A DNA stretch of 64,000 nt from Notospermus geniculatus (Eukaryota > Nemertea > Pilidiophora > Heteronemertea > Lineidae), in NCBI GenBank assembly GCA_002633025.1, contig NMRB01000895.1, forward strand, positions 18,132 to 82,131, in the 5' to 3' direction. Below, one piece after another: positions 20,235 through 31,606 of the stretch. The translations under genes and the position numbers were made by a program. The number at the start of each line of letters is the position of its first letter. The stretch's first letter is position 1. The notes under the pieces are model-generated. The model saw only the letters and a list, made by a program, of their open reading frames with translations. It was not told the origin of the DNA and ran no database searches.

Positions 20235-20468
20235 CTAAACTCCCCCACTTACCTGTCCCATTCCTGAACTCGGAAAAAAATGACTAAAATCCTAAGTTGA
20301 AGATAATGGGGTGGGGGTACGGTCAGAAACAGTAATGTCCTGTCCACTTATTTGTCCCACTCCCGAACCTGGCAAAGAATGACAGCGTGCGATATCTTCA
20401 ATTTAGGATTAGGATTTGGTCATTTTTTTCCGAGTTCAGGAATGGGAGAGGTAAGTGGGAGTTTAGAG
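20235..20468 (+). mobile_element. CTCTAAACTCC MITE, copy 2
   Basis: Duplicated together with copy 1 and its flanks. The left border has lost the first CT of the arm (TACTAAACTCC). TA remains at both sides. Confidence 0.9.
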
Positions 20469-20536
20469 TATGGTAAACCAGACAGTAATTGACCCACCAC
20501 ATGATACAGGAGCTGATCAGTGGAGGTTTAATACTA

Positions 20537-20778
20537 CACTCTTAGCCCAAAAGGTTCTTTAGGGGTTCTTTGTGCCACACCAGAGGAACCCCAAGGTTCT
20601 ATATAGAACCTTCTGTAAAGAACCCGAAAGGGTTCCATATCGAACCTTTCTGTCGCCAAAGAACCCATAAAGGTTCCAGTTAGAACCCTTTTCTGAGGGA
20701 AAGGTTCTATCTGGAACCTCTAGGGGTTCTTAAACAACCCGAGGGTTCTTAAATCAGAGGGTTCTCCTGGTGTGGCAC
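20537..20778. mobile_element. GGTTCT-rich foldback MITE
   Basis: Dense AGAACC and GGTTCT words produce several nested hairpins. GTGCCACACCAGAGGAACCCC is inverted near 20757-20777. The left end TACACTCTTAGCCC matches the terminus of the element at 61309-61584. The matching right terminus is missing, so this copy is truncated or internally rearranged. Confidence 0.8.
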
Positions 20779-20877
20779 CAGCATTAGGCGCAAATATTTT
20801 AATTGCTTATCATTTTGACCTGCTGCTCTTTGGTCTTCCATGCTTTTCCAGGGGAAGAGCAAAAAAATATCCAACAT

Positions 20878-21012
20878 AGAGCACAAAAAACGACACACAA
20901 AATGATAGTAAACATGAAGTTGTCTCCGAATTTCGCAAATTCTAGTAGAGTAAGTAAGAAAGTGCCTGAGGAAGACCACAGCTGGGGTCGAAAAGTTGCG
21001 AAATTCGGAGAC
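20878..21012. mobile_element. Foldback with CTGAGGAAGACC core
   Basis: GTCTCCGAATTTCGCAA (about 20924) is inverted as TTGCGAAATTCGGAGAC (about 20996). Between them is AAAGTGCCTGAGGAAGACC, then GGGGTCGAAAAG. The same core is present on the minus strand at 51175-51215 and 54190-54230, so this is a dispersed family. Confidence 0.7.
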
Positions 21013-21089
21013 GAATTATGAAGAGAAAAAAACAGGTAAAATGATCAGCAATCAAAGATAATGTATCACGACTTCATTGTTTACATTCA

Positions 21090-21265
21090 ATGTTTGTAAA
21101 CATGGGATGTTTACATTTTGTTACCGGTATTTTGGACTTTGTGGACATGCCAACCCACCAAATTGAATACTTTTGGTATCAAGATAGTTTCTAGAGGGGC
21201 ATGCCACCAACAAATTATTCATAAGACAAAGAAAGACCAGACGCAACAAAATGTAAATAAACAAT
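21090..21265. mobile_element. Possible decayed foldback with GTTTACATTTTGTT ends
   Basis: GTTTACATTTTGTT near 21109 is inverted as AACAAAATGTAAAT near 21246. The interior carries GGCATGCC words. The arms are short, so this is tentative. Confidence 0.45.
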
Positions 21266-21649
21266 GATTTTCGTGGCCCGCGAAAATACCCGTGATACAT
21301 TACATGTATCTTTAAGATATTATGCAAGTAAAAACATCCACTGGTCAGCTACTATGTGGGGGTCAGCTACTGTCTGGGTCATCCTACATGTACTTAGAAA
21401 ATACGTTTTTTGTCAGAATTTTGCATATTGTACATTGTTACCATTACAGATTAGTGTGCTCGTAATTTCTCCGCCTTCAAACGAGGGGTTAATTAAAGTA
21501 ATTAAGGCCCTGTGTCGTATTCCAGCAGCAAGTGTTTACAGAAAATGGCGCTCGCTTTCGAGGCGACAATGAGCGGTATATGAAATCTCAGCCGTCACCC
21601 AATATCTACTTTGTGTGTTTTCACAAACTGTGTTGACAAGAGAAGTGGC

Positions 21650-22790
21650 GAACGACGTTGAGTTGTTTAACGTTTGCGCATGGGGTGCACTTAAGTGAAG
21701 TTTGAATACTCTAGGATCGTCTAGAGACCACTCGAAAGTGTAACGTTATACGAAATAATTATTAGCTCAAATCTCGACAAATGCCGGGTCAAAACGAAGT
21801 AAGGAGGAATTACACGTCGACACCGTAGATTCAATTTGTCGCCGTCTTCAAAGCTACTTAATTACCATTCTCTATGATATTTGTCATCTTCGGTCATCAC
21901 ATGATCTCGTTGATCCGCGCGTGAATCGACGCGATGTGGAAATTATCGCAAGGTTAATTTAAACTTGAAATGGAATTTAGCGCGTTGACATCTGGCCAGC
22001 TTGTTCCGAGTGTCATCCGAGCAGAAATGATTACCGCTCGTGTGTTATTAAGCGAACGGAATGTAAAATTGGATATAACGGGAAATAGAAANATCTGCCT
22101 TCTTTTCATTGCAAAGCTCCGTAATAAATGAACGTGGCAATGTCATGGAGATTTATCAGACGGGGCCATCGTTAATTTATCGTCTGACAACGAAGTATAA
22201 TCTTGACGAAAATGCCACGTATTTGTACATGGTTTAATTCTCCGACGTGTCGGAGATGATGATGATGAATGACATGTCGTAATGATAAAATAATCATACA
22301 CTCGCAGGGTACTTTCTTGACGGTAACATACGGGATATTCATGAAATGGTGGAGGTGAAAATCGAACTGACAGGCGGACTGTCGACCGTTCTCGTATGTG
22401 ACAGTCGCCTGCATTTGCTGAAATAATGAACACTTTTCAGATTGCACGGTACAGTATTGTTGAAAGGGAGCGTACAGGCACAGTGCGTGTCCTCCTGAGG
22501 TTATCTCTGTGCTTGCTCCCTTTTTGTGATGTTCATGGTTCTATTATTATCTACCCGCTAACAGGCGGCCTCTAGCGGCAGTAATGTCTCTCATTGACAT
22601 GTGTCCTTAGCTATTTATATGCCCAACAATGCATTGGGAAATGGCGCTGTCTGTCCACCTGTCCATCTTGTGCATCCAGTGGTCCGTCCATCCGTCCGTC
22701 GGTCTGTCGTCCATCTGTACGCCTCTGCTGTTAATGGAAGCGGACATTGAGACTACAAAGTACCCATAGATGGAATATTGAGAAAATCAT
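21650..22790. other. Repeat-poor island, no gene
   Basis: Apparently single-copy within this window. It includes CpG-containing stretches, one ambiguous base at 22092 and a short GATGATGATGATGAATGA run near 22256. Open frames under 100 codons carry no motif. A regulatory role is possible but unsupported. Confidence 0.38.
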
Positions 22791-22804
22791 CATGGCTTCG
22801 CATC

Positions 22805-22840
22805 CCTCCCACCGCCACCACCGCCACCGCCACCACAATT
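22805..22840. repeat. CCGCCA microsatellite
   Basis: An imperfect (CCACCGCCA)n run of about 35 bp. Confidence 0.85.
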
Positions 22841-23046
22841 TCATCTACCCTCACTGTAGGCAGTCAAATCTGATTAAGACATTCAAGAACAACTCATCAG
22901 TTAAATACTAAAACAACTTCACCAACTGGAGCATCAGCTTAGAGCGTCACAATAGGCCTGCCTGCCTATATGGGCTGATCATCTACCCTGTCCCTTATAC
23001 ATGTAGGTATGATAGGTGGCCCAGTACCCGTGACGTAGGGAGGTTC

Positions 23047-23268
23047 AGATAACGTTCCTAGTCTCGACTCCGACTCCAGAGGATTCCTTTTTTCGGAACT
23101 ACGTCATAAAATACAACGGGGTTTTCCAAAGCAATGGTGCTTTCTCATTCAGGAGAACGAATAGAACCCGTCTGGGTGGTAAATTTATCTCCGACTTGAA
23201 AAATCCGAATTTTAGCACCTCGGAGTTGGAGCGGGAGTCGGACCAGATCTTAACCTCGCTAATAGCCC
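23047..23268. mobile_element. Foldback with GACTCCGACTCC arms
   Basis: GTCTCGACTCCGACTCCAGA on the left pairs imperfectly with CGGAGTTGGAGCGGGAGTCG on the right. Flanking GATAACG and ATCTTAACCTC may extend the arms. It is about 220 bp and non-coding. Confidence 0.65.
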
Positions 23269-23269
23269 T

Positions 23270-24150
23270 CTACCAGCTGCCCTGGCTTTGTTCAACATTG
23301 CATCCCGATGTTCGACCTTTTCGAGTTAGTATTGTCCTTGTGGGTATTGACGATCAAAACTAACCAATATCACCAAACTTTTTGTTCGAGTTGCTCAAGT
23401 CCCAATAGCTTTCATGCATTAGCCTTGGGTAAGAAATTATTGTGGAATCCACTGGATGAGAAGCAAACGCTGGAGTGAGTTAACTGATGACAATTGAGAC
23501 CAGTTATCCATCAGAATCAAGAGACTATTGTATCGCCCCGAGCGGAGGTGTCAAAATGCATTAATGTCTCAATGACGATGGACACTGATCGAAGGTGTCG
23601 CGTTGCCGGCGGTTCCCAAGCGAGCAGTCGGAGCATATTCGAGGGCAACGAAGCAAGAAATATGAATGCGACGATGCGAAATCTGATGACACGGCACCGG
23701 ACAGGTCGCCGGTAATTATTCGTCCATTAGCCTGGTCGTAGTTCAGGTGTCGGCGAATCGGAGCGATACAAGACGAGATCGCGTTTCATCACCGGAGATC
23801 GCCAACCCCAGCGGAGTCGACGGTGCAAAAATTTATTACTTATTAATGTGTTGTCACATTGTAGAAAAGCTAACAGTCTTAAGAGTCCATTAGCCGAGGC
23901 GAGTTTAGATTGATGCTGTTTTCACTGGCCTGACCGTCGACTCAAAATACATAGATCTAGCTTAATTGGGTTCGTCCCAACGGGGTTTATGGGCAACGAG
24001 ATAGTCCCAGAATGGAAGTCGTTTAAGCGACGGATTCATAAATGTTTGAGTCTGTTTGGTCAGCCTGCTCGGCTGCATGTTTGAGGTCCTAGCGTTGAAT
24101 TTGTGGGGGTGAGGACGAATTGCACAGTATATGTATTTTGATCACGGTTC
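23270..24150. other. Repeat-poor island, no gene
   Basis: Unique sequence with high CpG between about 23580 and 23840. The 73-codon frame at 23494-23715 lacks recognisable features. Nothing else definable. Confidence 0.38.
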
Positions 24151-24174
24151 GCAGAAACAATGCTTTCGGTGCAA

Positions 24175-24912
24175 TTTTTTGGTCCAATTTTCTTGCTATG
24201 GTTATCCCCTTTCTTGTTATGGCTCTCTCCTTTCTTGTTATGGCTGTCCCCTTTCTTGCTTGTGGCCGTCCCCTTTCTTGCTTACGGTTGTCCTATTTCT
24301 TGCTTATGGTTGTCCCCTTTCTTGCTTACGATGTCCCCTTTTCTTGGTTGTCCCATTTCTCGCTTATTATTGTCCCCTTTCTCGCTCTTGGTTGTCCCAT
24401 TTCTCGCTTATCGTTGCCCCCTTTCTTGCTTATGATTGTCCCTTTTTCTTGCTTACGGTTGTCCTATTTCGTTCTTATGGTTGTCCCCTTTCTTGTTTAT
24501 GATTGTCCCTTTTTCTTGCTTTTGGGTTGTCCCCTTTCTTGCTTATGATTGTCCCATTTCTTGCTTACGGGTTGTCCTATATGTTGCTTATGGTTGTCCC
24601 CTTTCTTGCTTATGATGTCCCCTTTTCTTGGTTGTCCCATTTCTCGCTTACTGTTGTCCCTTTTCATCATCATCATCATCATAGTGGCATCATGAGCCAG
24701 TTTGGCTCTTTGCCATTCATGCTTATGGTTGTCCCCTTTCTTGCTTATCGCTTCTTGGCCTATTGGCTAAGCTCAAAGTGTAGGATGGGTTGTCCCATTT
24801 CTTGCTGATGGTTGCCCAATTTCTTGCTTATGGTTATCCCTGTTCATGCTTATGGTTGTCTCCGTTCTTACCATGGCTGTCCCCGTTCTTGCTTATGGTT
24901 GTCCCCTTAGCC
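24175..24912 (+). repeat. Pyrimidine-rich 21-22-bp minisatellite
   Basis: About thirty imperfect units of TTGTCCCCTTTCTTGCTTATGG extend over 740 bp, interrupted at about 24664-24715 by a CAT trinucleotide run and unique DNA. Strand asymmetry is strong: the plus strand is almost devoid of A/G runs. Open frames of up to 142 hydrophobic codons come from the repeat and should not be read as membrane proteins. Confidence 0.92.
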
Positions 24913-25220
24913 TTGTTGATAAAACACAAGAGACAAAGCATTGTGATTGATAAACCAAACTGATCTTAAGTTTTCTCACGACTTTCATATCCTGAGACCA
25001 TGATTCCACTAATAGTGCCATTCCCCACAAAAACATATGAAAGGTCACCCAAAATCCGAATTTTATAGCCACCCGAGATAATCCCAGAATATGAACTAGT
25101 TTTTAGTGCCCCATGACCTTATCATCAGTTGCCATACAGGATGATAATATTCTGAATTAAATAAGCCACAAATAAAAAGGATACTAGCGGTTTATTACAT
25201 TGTGGAGTTGGCTATATTTG

Positions 25221-25321
25221 TATAATAATCCATATTTAATGGTGTTGTTTTTTTTGTATAATAATCCATATTTAATGGTGTTGTTTTTTTTGTATAATAA
25301 TCCATATTTAATGGTGTTGTC
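25221..25321 (+). repeat. 36-bp tandem repeat, three copies
   Basis: TATAATAATCCATATTTAAT followed by GGTGTTGTTTTTTTTG occurs at 25221, 25257 and 25293. The first two copies are identical and the third diverges after GTTGT, so the duplication is recent. Confidence 0.95.
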
Positions 25322-25461
25322 GTGTCACTTGTTTGAGGTTTAATACGAATCAATGTTTTTCCCGTCCAAATCCTTTCATAGACTCACATTGCGGAAAAGA
25401 TAATTTTTTAAAGATCTGCAGCTCACAGAAAAAAAAATCAATTGGAGTGGAGACTCAAAGT

Positions 25462-25749
25462 CTCACTGTGGGGACAAAATGGTTCAAAATACCTTTTGTC
25501 TCAAAATGAAACAGAAAATATTTTGGGCCGAGAGACTGACATCTCGTTCCGAGAGAAAATATTTCGGGTTGAGAAAATATTTCGGGTTGAGAGTCTCGAT
25601 CTGAGAGAAAATATTTTGGGCCGAGATCCTGACAGTCTCATTCTGAGATCACTCAACTCAGATTGAGATGTCATTGTCTCGGGCCGAAACATTTTCTGTT
25701 TCATTTTGAGTCAAAAAGTATTCCGAACCATTTTTTCCCTATAGTGAGG
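25462..25749. mobile_element. Foldback element with GAGACTG/CAGTCTC words
   Basis: CAAAATGGTTCAAAATACC and ATGAAACAGAAAATATTTTG on the left are inverted on the right (TTCATTTTGAGTC, GTATTCCGAACCATTTT). The centre holds repeated GAGAAAATATTTCGGGTTGA units. It is about 288 bp. A single N follows at 25752. Confidence 0.82.
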
Positions 25750-26149
25750 TCNGATTGGGGAATTTCCTGGGTCAAAGGTCGGTCACCTTCTATCTGCATT
25801 CTGGTACGTCAGCCGTATTGAGAATTGAATAAATGTACATAATTTACATAAATTTTCAAGTGACGTCACTGTCAGAATTCCTCCACAAATGGCGGCCACG
25901 ACTGGTCCTACCATTCAAAAGCGACACCATCGGTAGGACCAGGTACTAGTCTAGGTAACATCATGATTTGCGGCTGTAACCACCCGTAGACTTTGTTTAG
26001 ATCATTTAAGGCACCAAACCTAAACTTATAGAAAAAAAGTGGATTCAGTTGTTAACAGAAAAAAAGACTTTGATGTGACAATGCTTAGATGTCACCGAGG
26101 CATTACTACTGTCATTCTGCTGAGTACGAATCAGAGCTCGTTGCCGCCG

Positions 26150-26470
26150 CATTTTACCCATAATTCAATTCTTATAGATTGCTTCTGAATTCTCGACATG
26201 TAGCGCTATCTGAATGATAAGGCTCCCATCTTGCGATTTCAGATAATTCGATAGAAATGAAATGAACAATGTAGAACAGGCTAAAATTAAGTTTGAAATG
26301 AACGCTGACATTTTTCAATTGGGGAAGATTTTATTGGCGGCGATGGAATTATCCCTCTTGAATCTGTTATTCGTCAAATTTGGACGAAAGGATTTCTCGC
26401 ATGTTGCCTTGAAGAAATTGACACGGATTAACACATTGGATCACAGTCCTCAACGGACGTGTCCTTGATG
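26150..26470. other. Unique stretch, no gene assigned
   Basis: The 68-codon frame from 26262 has no repeat origin that I can see, but also no homolog that I recognise and no splice context. It may be regulatory, an exon or neither. Confidence 0.3.
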
Positions 26471-26689
26471 TTGACCCGAGAGCTAAATTAAAGCGAATGG
26501 CTCGCGGGGTTTGTTTTGATTTTTGGTATGTAGTACCTCCCACAGAGATTGAACCTAGTCTCCAGGCAAAGCCGTGCTCCAGTCATAGGCAAAACCTGTG
26601 CAAATATGCGAACGTGCACCTGGGNGCTCAGATGAAGTGCATCAGAAAATGTTCATGTCGTGCGTCCTGAAGTTGACTACTGCCTGTGT

Positions 26690-27158
26690 AAAGGCTAGCG
26701 TACATCGCACTTACGACTGGATACAACGAGTCGCCACTGAGCTACCTAGCGACTGGGAGGATCTACATCTATAGCTGGAACTGGAGGCGACTGATCAGTC
26801 GCCAGAAACGGTCGATCTTGCGACTCGCTGAACTGAGATTTTGCCAGTCGCCGCGAGTTGCACATGTTCAACTTTCTGGCGACTAGTTGTACCCAGTTTC
26901 GTTCAGTCGCTGCAATGTACGCGGGCTTGCGACTGATCAGTGCCAGTTTTCTGAACGAAACTTCGTCTCATCGAATCTCAACGCCCCGGAAGTTACCCGA
27001 GTTGCTGCTAGTCGAAAGTGCGATGTACACGGTCAGGACATGACTTCTAGTTTTTCCCAGTTGCTGAATTTGCGATGTGCGCGCAGCGCGTACATCACCC
27101 ACCAGCGACTGGTCGGATCAGTTGCTTCCAGTCGCAAGTGCGATGTACGTCAGGCTTA
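26690..27158. mobile_element. Foldback with GTACATCGCACTT arms
   Basis: GCGTACATCGCACTTACGAC on the left is inverted as GTCGCAAGTGCGATGTACGT on the right. The interior is full of GCGACTGG, CAGTCGC and ATCAGT words in both orientations, giving secondary hairpins. It is about 470 bp and non-coding. Confidence 0.85.
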
Positions 27159-27642
27159 ACACTAAAGTGTCCTCCTGTAAAAAATGTCCGCTCCTATTGT
27201 TCAATGACGGATTAAAGGGGCATGGCTATAGAAACCAATCGGATTAGAGATTAGGATGTAAAACAATAGGATATTTTGTTCCTAGGACAGTTTTTCCTGG
27301 GGATTTTCTCCCCGTTACACCTGTTCCATTCTTTAGTTTAAACTTCAACAAGTATTTCATCATATTTTCTCCGCAACAGGTGTCATTGCTTTCATTTTCT
27401 CAATAAACGCGACATAACAAGTTCTTTCAGAAAGTCATGGTTCGTGGTTACCTCCAAGCGGCCCATTTTGGAAAACGCCAATGCATGGCTTAGTGCATGG
27501 AAACTTCAGTGAGCATTTGAAATGAAGTAAAATGTATACATGCAGGGATCCGTTGTGTCCTAATTTCGTGAAAAATGAAAATACATGTAGTCGAAATATT
27601 GCGGCGAAAAGCAGTGTTGAAATTAGTTGAGAATTAACAGTC

Positions 27643-27694
27643 ACAGTGACACTAAGAATACACCCACGAATAGTGACACTAAGAATACACCCAC
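27643..27694 (+). repeat. 27-bp tandem duplication
   Basis: AGTGACACTAAGAATACACC followed by CACGAA(T) is present twice head to tail. Confidence 0.9.
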
Positions 27695-28199
27695 GAAATT
27701 CACAATTTCAAAATTACGAATTTCGTATTTGAAAGAATTAGGCTACATTCCAAGGTCAAGTAAAGCCACAGCAGTTCTGCAAATATGTACATGTAGGCTA
27801 CTTGGTAGGAAATTAAAATTCCTGATGCGAGCACTATAATACATTCAAGATGGCGGCGTTCGAGTCTCTATTCAGACACCTTGACATACAAACTCCTCAC
27901 AGCGCCACCTAGTCGCCTCCGGCCTACAGTACCAGTGGAGCCGCCATGAAAAAGCGGAACGGAAGACGATGGGAATGAGTGTGCTTGACAGACGCAAAAA
28001 TTTCAACAGGAGCGTCGGGTTGTGATATAGTTTTTTTACAAGAAAAGGTTCCATCCTTGATAAAATCTATTGTGTCCACACAGGCTGCGCCGCGTGAAAC
28101 TGATTGCGCGAGACTGATTATGCACAGACCTGTGTAGCCGTGGAACGCATCACATCGGCCAGATTTGGCCGAGGTGTACGTCCGCGACCTCATCACAGC

Positions 28200-29330
28200 G
28201 TTATTGGCTTAACATTCTTTGTTTAATGCAAAAATATTTACAGATTTTTGTGAATAATTGTGTTGCAAGTAACAAATCTCATATATAAGTGAGGTTTATA
28301 GGTATTTTGATCCTAGAAACTACAGGGATCGAGGGGTCACATGATCAGCCAAGAAAGTAGTTCGCCGTGAATCATCCGACGCCATCTTGATTACCCACAA
28401 TCCTGTGAGCACAGCGTAACAGACTGGTGCGAGGTATGAGCGCCTTCTATTGTAACAATGTGATAAAATCTTGTATTTTTGTCTGCAGGCTGCTTAATAC
28501 CTGTGAAGAAAAATGTCGAATCCATGTAAGAAAAAAAACAATTGCACTAACTGTTTATCAGAGAACATATTTTATCAAGACAGCAACTGCATCGCCATTT
28601 ATATCTTCATCGTTGACCATCAAGTAAGAGTTATAAAGCCGCACCGGACACGGCGAACACACTCTGCCCATTCGAAATTAGGCCTCACAATGGCCGGCCA
28701 TAAGTAATGGGCGAGATATCGAAAAACCATGTAGCAATTCATTAGGCAGCGGCTGTGCTACTTCATATGATATCCAGACGAGGAAGGGTGATCCACCCAC
28801 TGCACTCCGATGGCCGCTACATTCGTATGAATAACTAACTCCCGCACTTAGACAGATGAAATTATTTCCATTTCGGGCTAACCTGGCTGCGGTTCTTCAC
28901 ACTTATTCTACATTCATTTACATTCTGTACGTATTCAACTTCGTTTGGTTTCTGGAAGACTTGTTGCAGTAAAACCCACGATGGTCAGTATACTCGGTCA
29001 AAGAAATCAGATTATTATCAAACTCTGCCATTTATTTCTCTTAAACTAGATAAATCCTCTGACAAAAATAAAGATTTTTGCCTGGATTTTCTCGGCGTTC
29101 CATCTTAGCCGAATGATGAATGGCGCATTAGCGAGTTGAAGAATTATATAGAATAAGAGGATGGTTTAATCTGGAAAAGTTGGTGGAATGTCTTGTGCAA
29201 GTCAAATCAGGACGTGATGAATATGTATTATGGGCATGATTAATCTCAAGTTGAGAGGTTACACTCCAAGATGCTGGGGATGGGGTGCGGTTTTGTCATT
29301 TACAGCTGATTCGGAATAAGATGGCTTGAG
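28200..29330. other. Mostly unique DNA, no gene assigned
   Basis: The frames at 28427-28707 have no recognisable domain. The stretch 28700-29250 has no match elsewhere in the window and includes CGAAATTAGG and TCATTTACATTC contexts. It is a candidate conserved non-coding region by exclusion only. Confidence 0.33.
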
Positions 29331-29439
29331 CAGTTGCTGGCCATTCACAGCCAGTGTCCTGAAATGTACATGTACTCGCAGGGTACTGATGGACGCCTCG
29401 TTTAAACTTGGGCCATTGAACCATCTTTTTTTGAAGATG

Positions 29440-29700
29440 GGGATTTGGCCTAGTGGTTTAAGGCGTGCTGCCCCTTAGTGCTGGCGATTGATGCCTTATG
29501 CGAGGGTCCGTGGGTTCGATTCTGGTAGGAAGCAATGTCTTTCACCTTAGAAACCCGATTTCTATTTCATATTCATTACATGTACATGTACATGTACATG
29601 TATCTGTGATTGTCCCCAACCTGTTGTCAATTTCAGGTTGGTCCTGGCTACTGTGGAATCTGCGAGTTGGCATCCTTTTTGCTTCTGACTGATCCTCAAA
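29440..29700 (+). mobile_element. tRNA-derived SINE, leucine/serine-like head
   Basis: A box-A-like GGCCTAGTGGTTTAAGGCG (about 29456) and box-B-like GGGTTCGATTC (about 29513) are separated by about 40 bases, as in a tRNA with a long variable arm. The body contains a (ACATGT)n run at 29577-29602. The tail is unclear because the CTCTAAACTCC MITE follows at 29713. Confidence 0.7.
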
Positions 29701-29712
29701 TAGATCTAAATA

Positions 29713-29939
29713 CTCTACTCCCACTTACCCGTCCCATTCCTGAACTCGGGGAAAAATGATTAAATCCTAAGTTGAAGATAATGAGGTGGGGGTATGGCCA
29801 GAAACAGTAATGTCCTGTCCACTTACTTGTCCCACTCCTGAGCCTGGCAAAGAATGACAGCGTGCGATATCCCCTTCAACTTAGGATTTGGTCTTTTTTT
29901 CCGAGTTCAGGAATGGGACAGGTAAGTGGCAGTTTGGAG
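29713..29939 (+). mobile_element. CTCTAAACTCC MITE, copy 3
   Basis: Same arms and interior as 19941-20163, with TA at both borders (29711-29712, 29940-29941). The left arm is slightly diverged (CTCTACTCCCACTTACC). Confidence 0.9.
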
Positions 29940-30179
29940 TATTAAGACAACTTGTTCGCATGGCCGTGAAGTGGACGCAATTTTCACCATTTCTTGGTCA
30001 TTCAACCAATTGGGATATGTTATGAAGTCTGGCGTTGTTATCCCCGCCTACCAATGACTCGTCCTACGTACTGCAGGCTCCGGTTTCCCCCTATATCATA
30101 AATCTTGCGGTATTTGAGTGGGTGATACGCATTTTAGTGCGCAAATCTCGAGACAACAAATTCGTTTTAGGAAAATCCT

Positions 30180-31020
30180 GAACCAGAATGATGGAATGTG
30201 GAGTCCAATTTAGCAATGAAAATATTGACAAGTCCCGTTCCTCTCTGTTCCTAAATCTGACATCTTAGAGCAACTCCGCGAAATTAAATTTCAAATGGAG
30301 CCATGCTAACTGTTAAATATGCAGATTAGGTTACGGGGAAAATTTGCACATCTTAGCCGCAACGGACCGACGCAAATGAACCGTTCTTCTGTCTCGAGCA
30401 TATATGGTAATAATCTTAATTGCGATTGGATGAAATTGTCATCTGAACTCGCTGAAGATCCATCCGATTTATTCATCGAGAATTTCAAGCCTGTCATCTC
30501 TAATTGACTAAACAAAGTAACTGGATAGGTCGTTTTACCAGCGTCTCGTTAACTCTGATAATACGAAACTAGTTCTGATTCCTCGCATCTTTGGACTTGG
30601 ATCCGCCATGATGAGTAATTCGGAGATGAAAGAATTCCAACGCCGCGATAAGTATTTTTAATCAGGTATTATACGCCACCGATTCGTATGAAAATGGCCT
30701 CATTATAAGAGTCTTTTTCCATGCCCAGCAACAGGATATGAACTCGCCAATTCACAGAAAGGTTTCGCGATTTGTGGCGCCCGAGCGCATCCCGCGCATA
30801 CTAATCACCTCATCTTGGCTTGTTCAATTCTTCATAGGGCGACTAATCAAATACCGTACTTTCTCGCGCAGATACAAGTATTAATTTATATTCTAATTAC
30901 CCCTCGGGCAAGCGAAATTGTTTCCTTCAATATGATTTACACATTTCATTCTGATAGGTATGTGTTACGTACCTTGTTGCCAGAGTGGGGAAGTGCAAAC
31001 GTCAGCAACTGTCGTCTCTG
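30180..31020. other. Repeat-poor island, no gene
   Basis: No sequence here recurs in the window. AT-rich words (AAGTATTAATTTATATTC, TCTAATTACCCC) lie near 30880-30905. Short frames lack motifs. A regulatory role is speculative. Confidence 0.35.
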
Positions 31021-31370
31021 AGTGGTGAGGTCAATTCTTAATCAGAACCACTTCTGATGGCCACTTATGGATAATAGTTGATGTTTCTTTTGCAAAAACC
31101 GTGCTGGGCATGCAGAATGCCCTGCTCAGTTTTGATGAACATCTTCAGCTGATGAAGATTACAGCCGAAAGCTTCTTTGTCTAAAAAAATCGTTGCTATG
31201 AATGACCCAAGTAGGAACAATTTGTAACTAGTTAAAAAAAAAAAACTTCAATTCCTTCGGAATTTTTCCCCTTTGGGCATTTTGCCCAATCTTTACATTA
31301 GGCGATCTGCCTAATTAGGCAAAATGCCTAACATGATAGACATTCCGGGGATGAGATAATGCCTAACCTA

Positions 31371-31606
31371 GTCTAAACTTCCACTTACATGTACCTGCCC
31401 CATTCCTGAACTCGGAAAAAATGACAAATCCTAAGTTGAAGATATCGCACGCTGTCATTCTTTCCCAGGGTCGGGAGTGCGACAAGTACATGTAAGTGGA
31501 CAAGACATTACTGTTTCTGACCATACCCCCACACGATTATCTTCAACTTAGGACTTATTCATTTTTTCCGAGTTGAGGAATGGGACGGGTAAGTGGGAGT
31601 TTAGAG
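31371..31606 (-). mobile_element. CTCTAAACTCC MITE, copy 4 (inverted)
   Basis: The interior order is reversed relative to copies 1-3: the GATATCGCACGCTGTCATTC segment precedes CTGACCATACCCCC. TA flanks at 31369-31370 and 31607-31608. Confidence 0.9.

Larger units (their letters stand above)
19914..20510 (+). repeat. Tandem duplication of a 294-bp block carrying a MITE
   Basis: AAATCCAAACAACACCTGAT at 19914 recurs at 20208, and the 3' flank GTAAACCAGACAGTAATTGA recurs after both copies. The copies are nearly identical, so the duplication is recent and included MITE plus flanks. Confidence 0.92.

Noticed and set aside
22800-22845. Coding Pro/His-rich segment
   Set aside because: It is a short CCGCCA microsatellite without an extended frame.
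24120-24808. Hydrophobic 91-142-codon frames resembling membrane proteins
   Set aside because: They are translations of a pyrimidine-rich minisatellite in three frames at once, not membrane segments.
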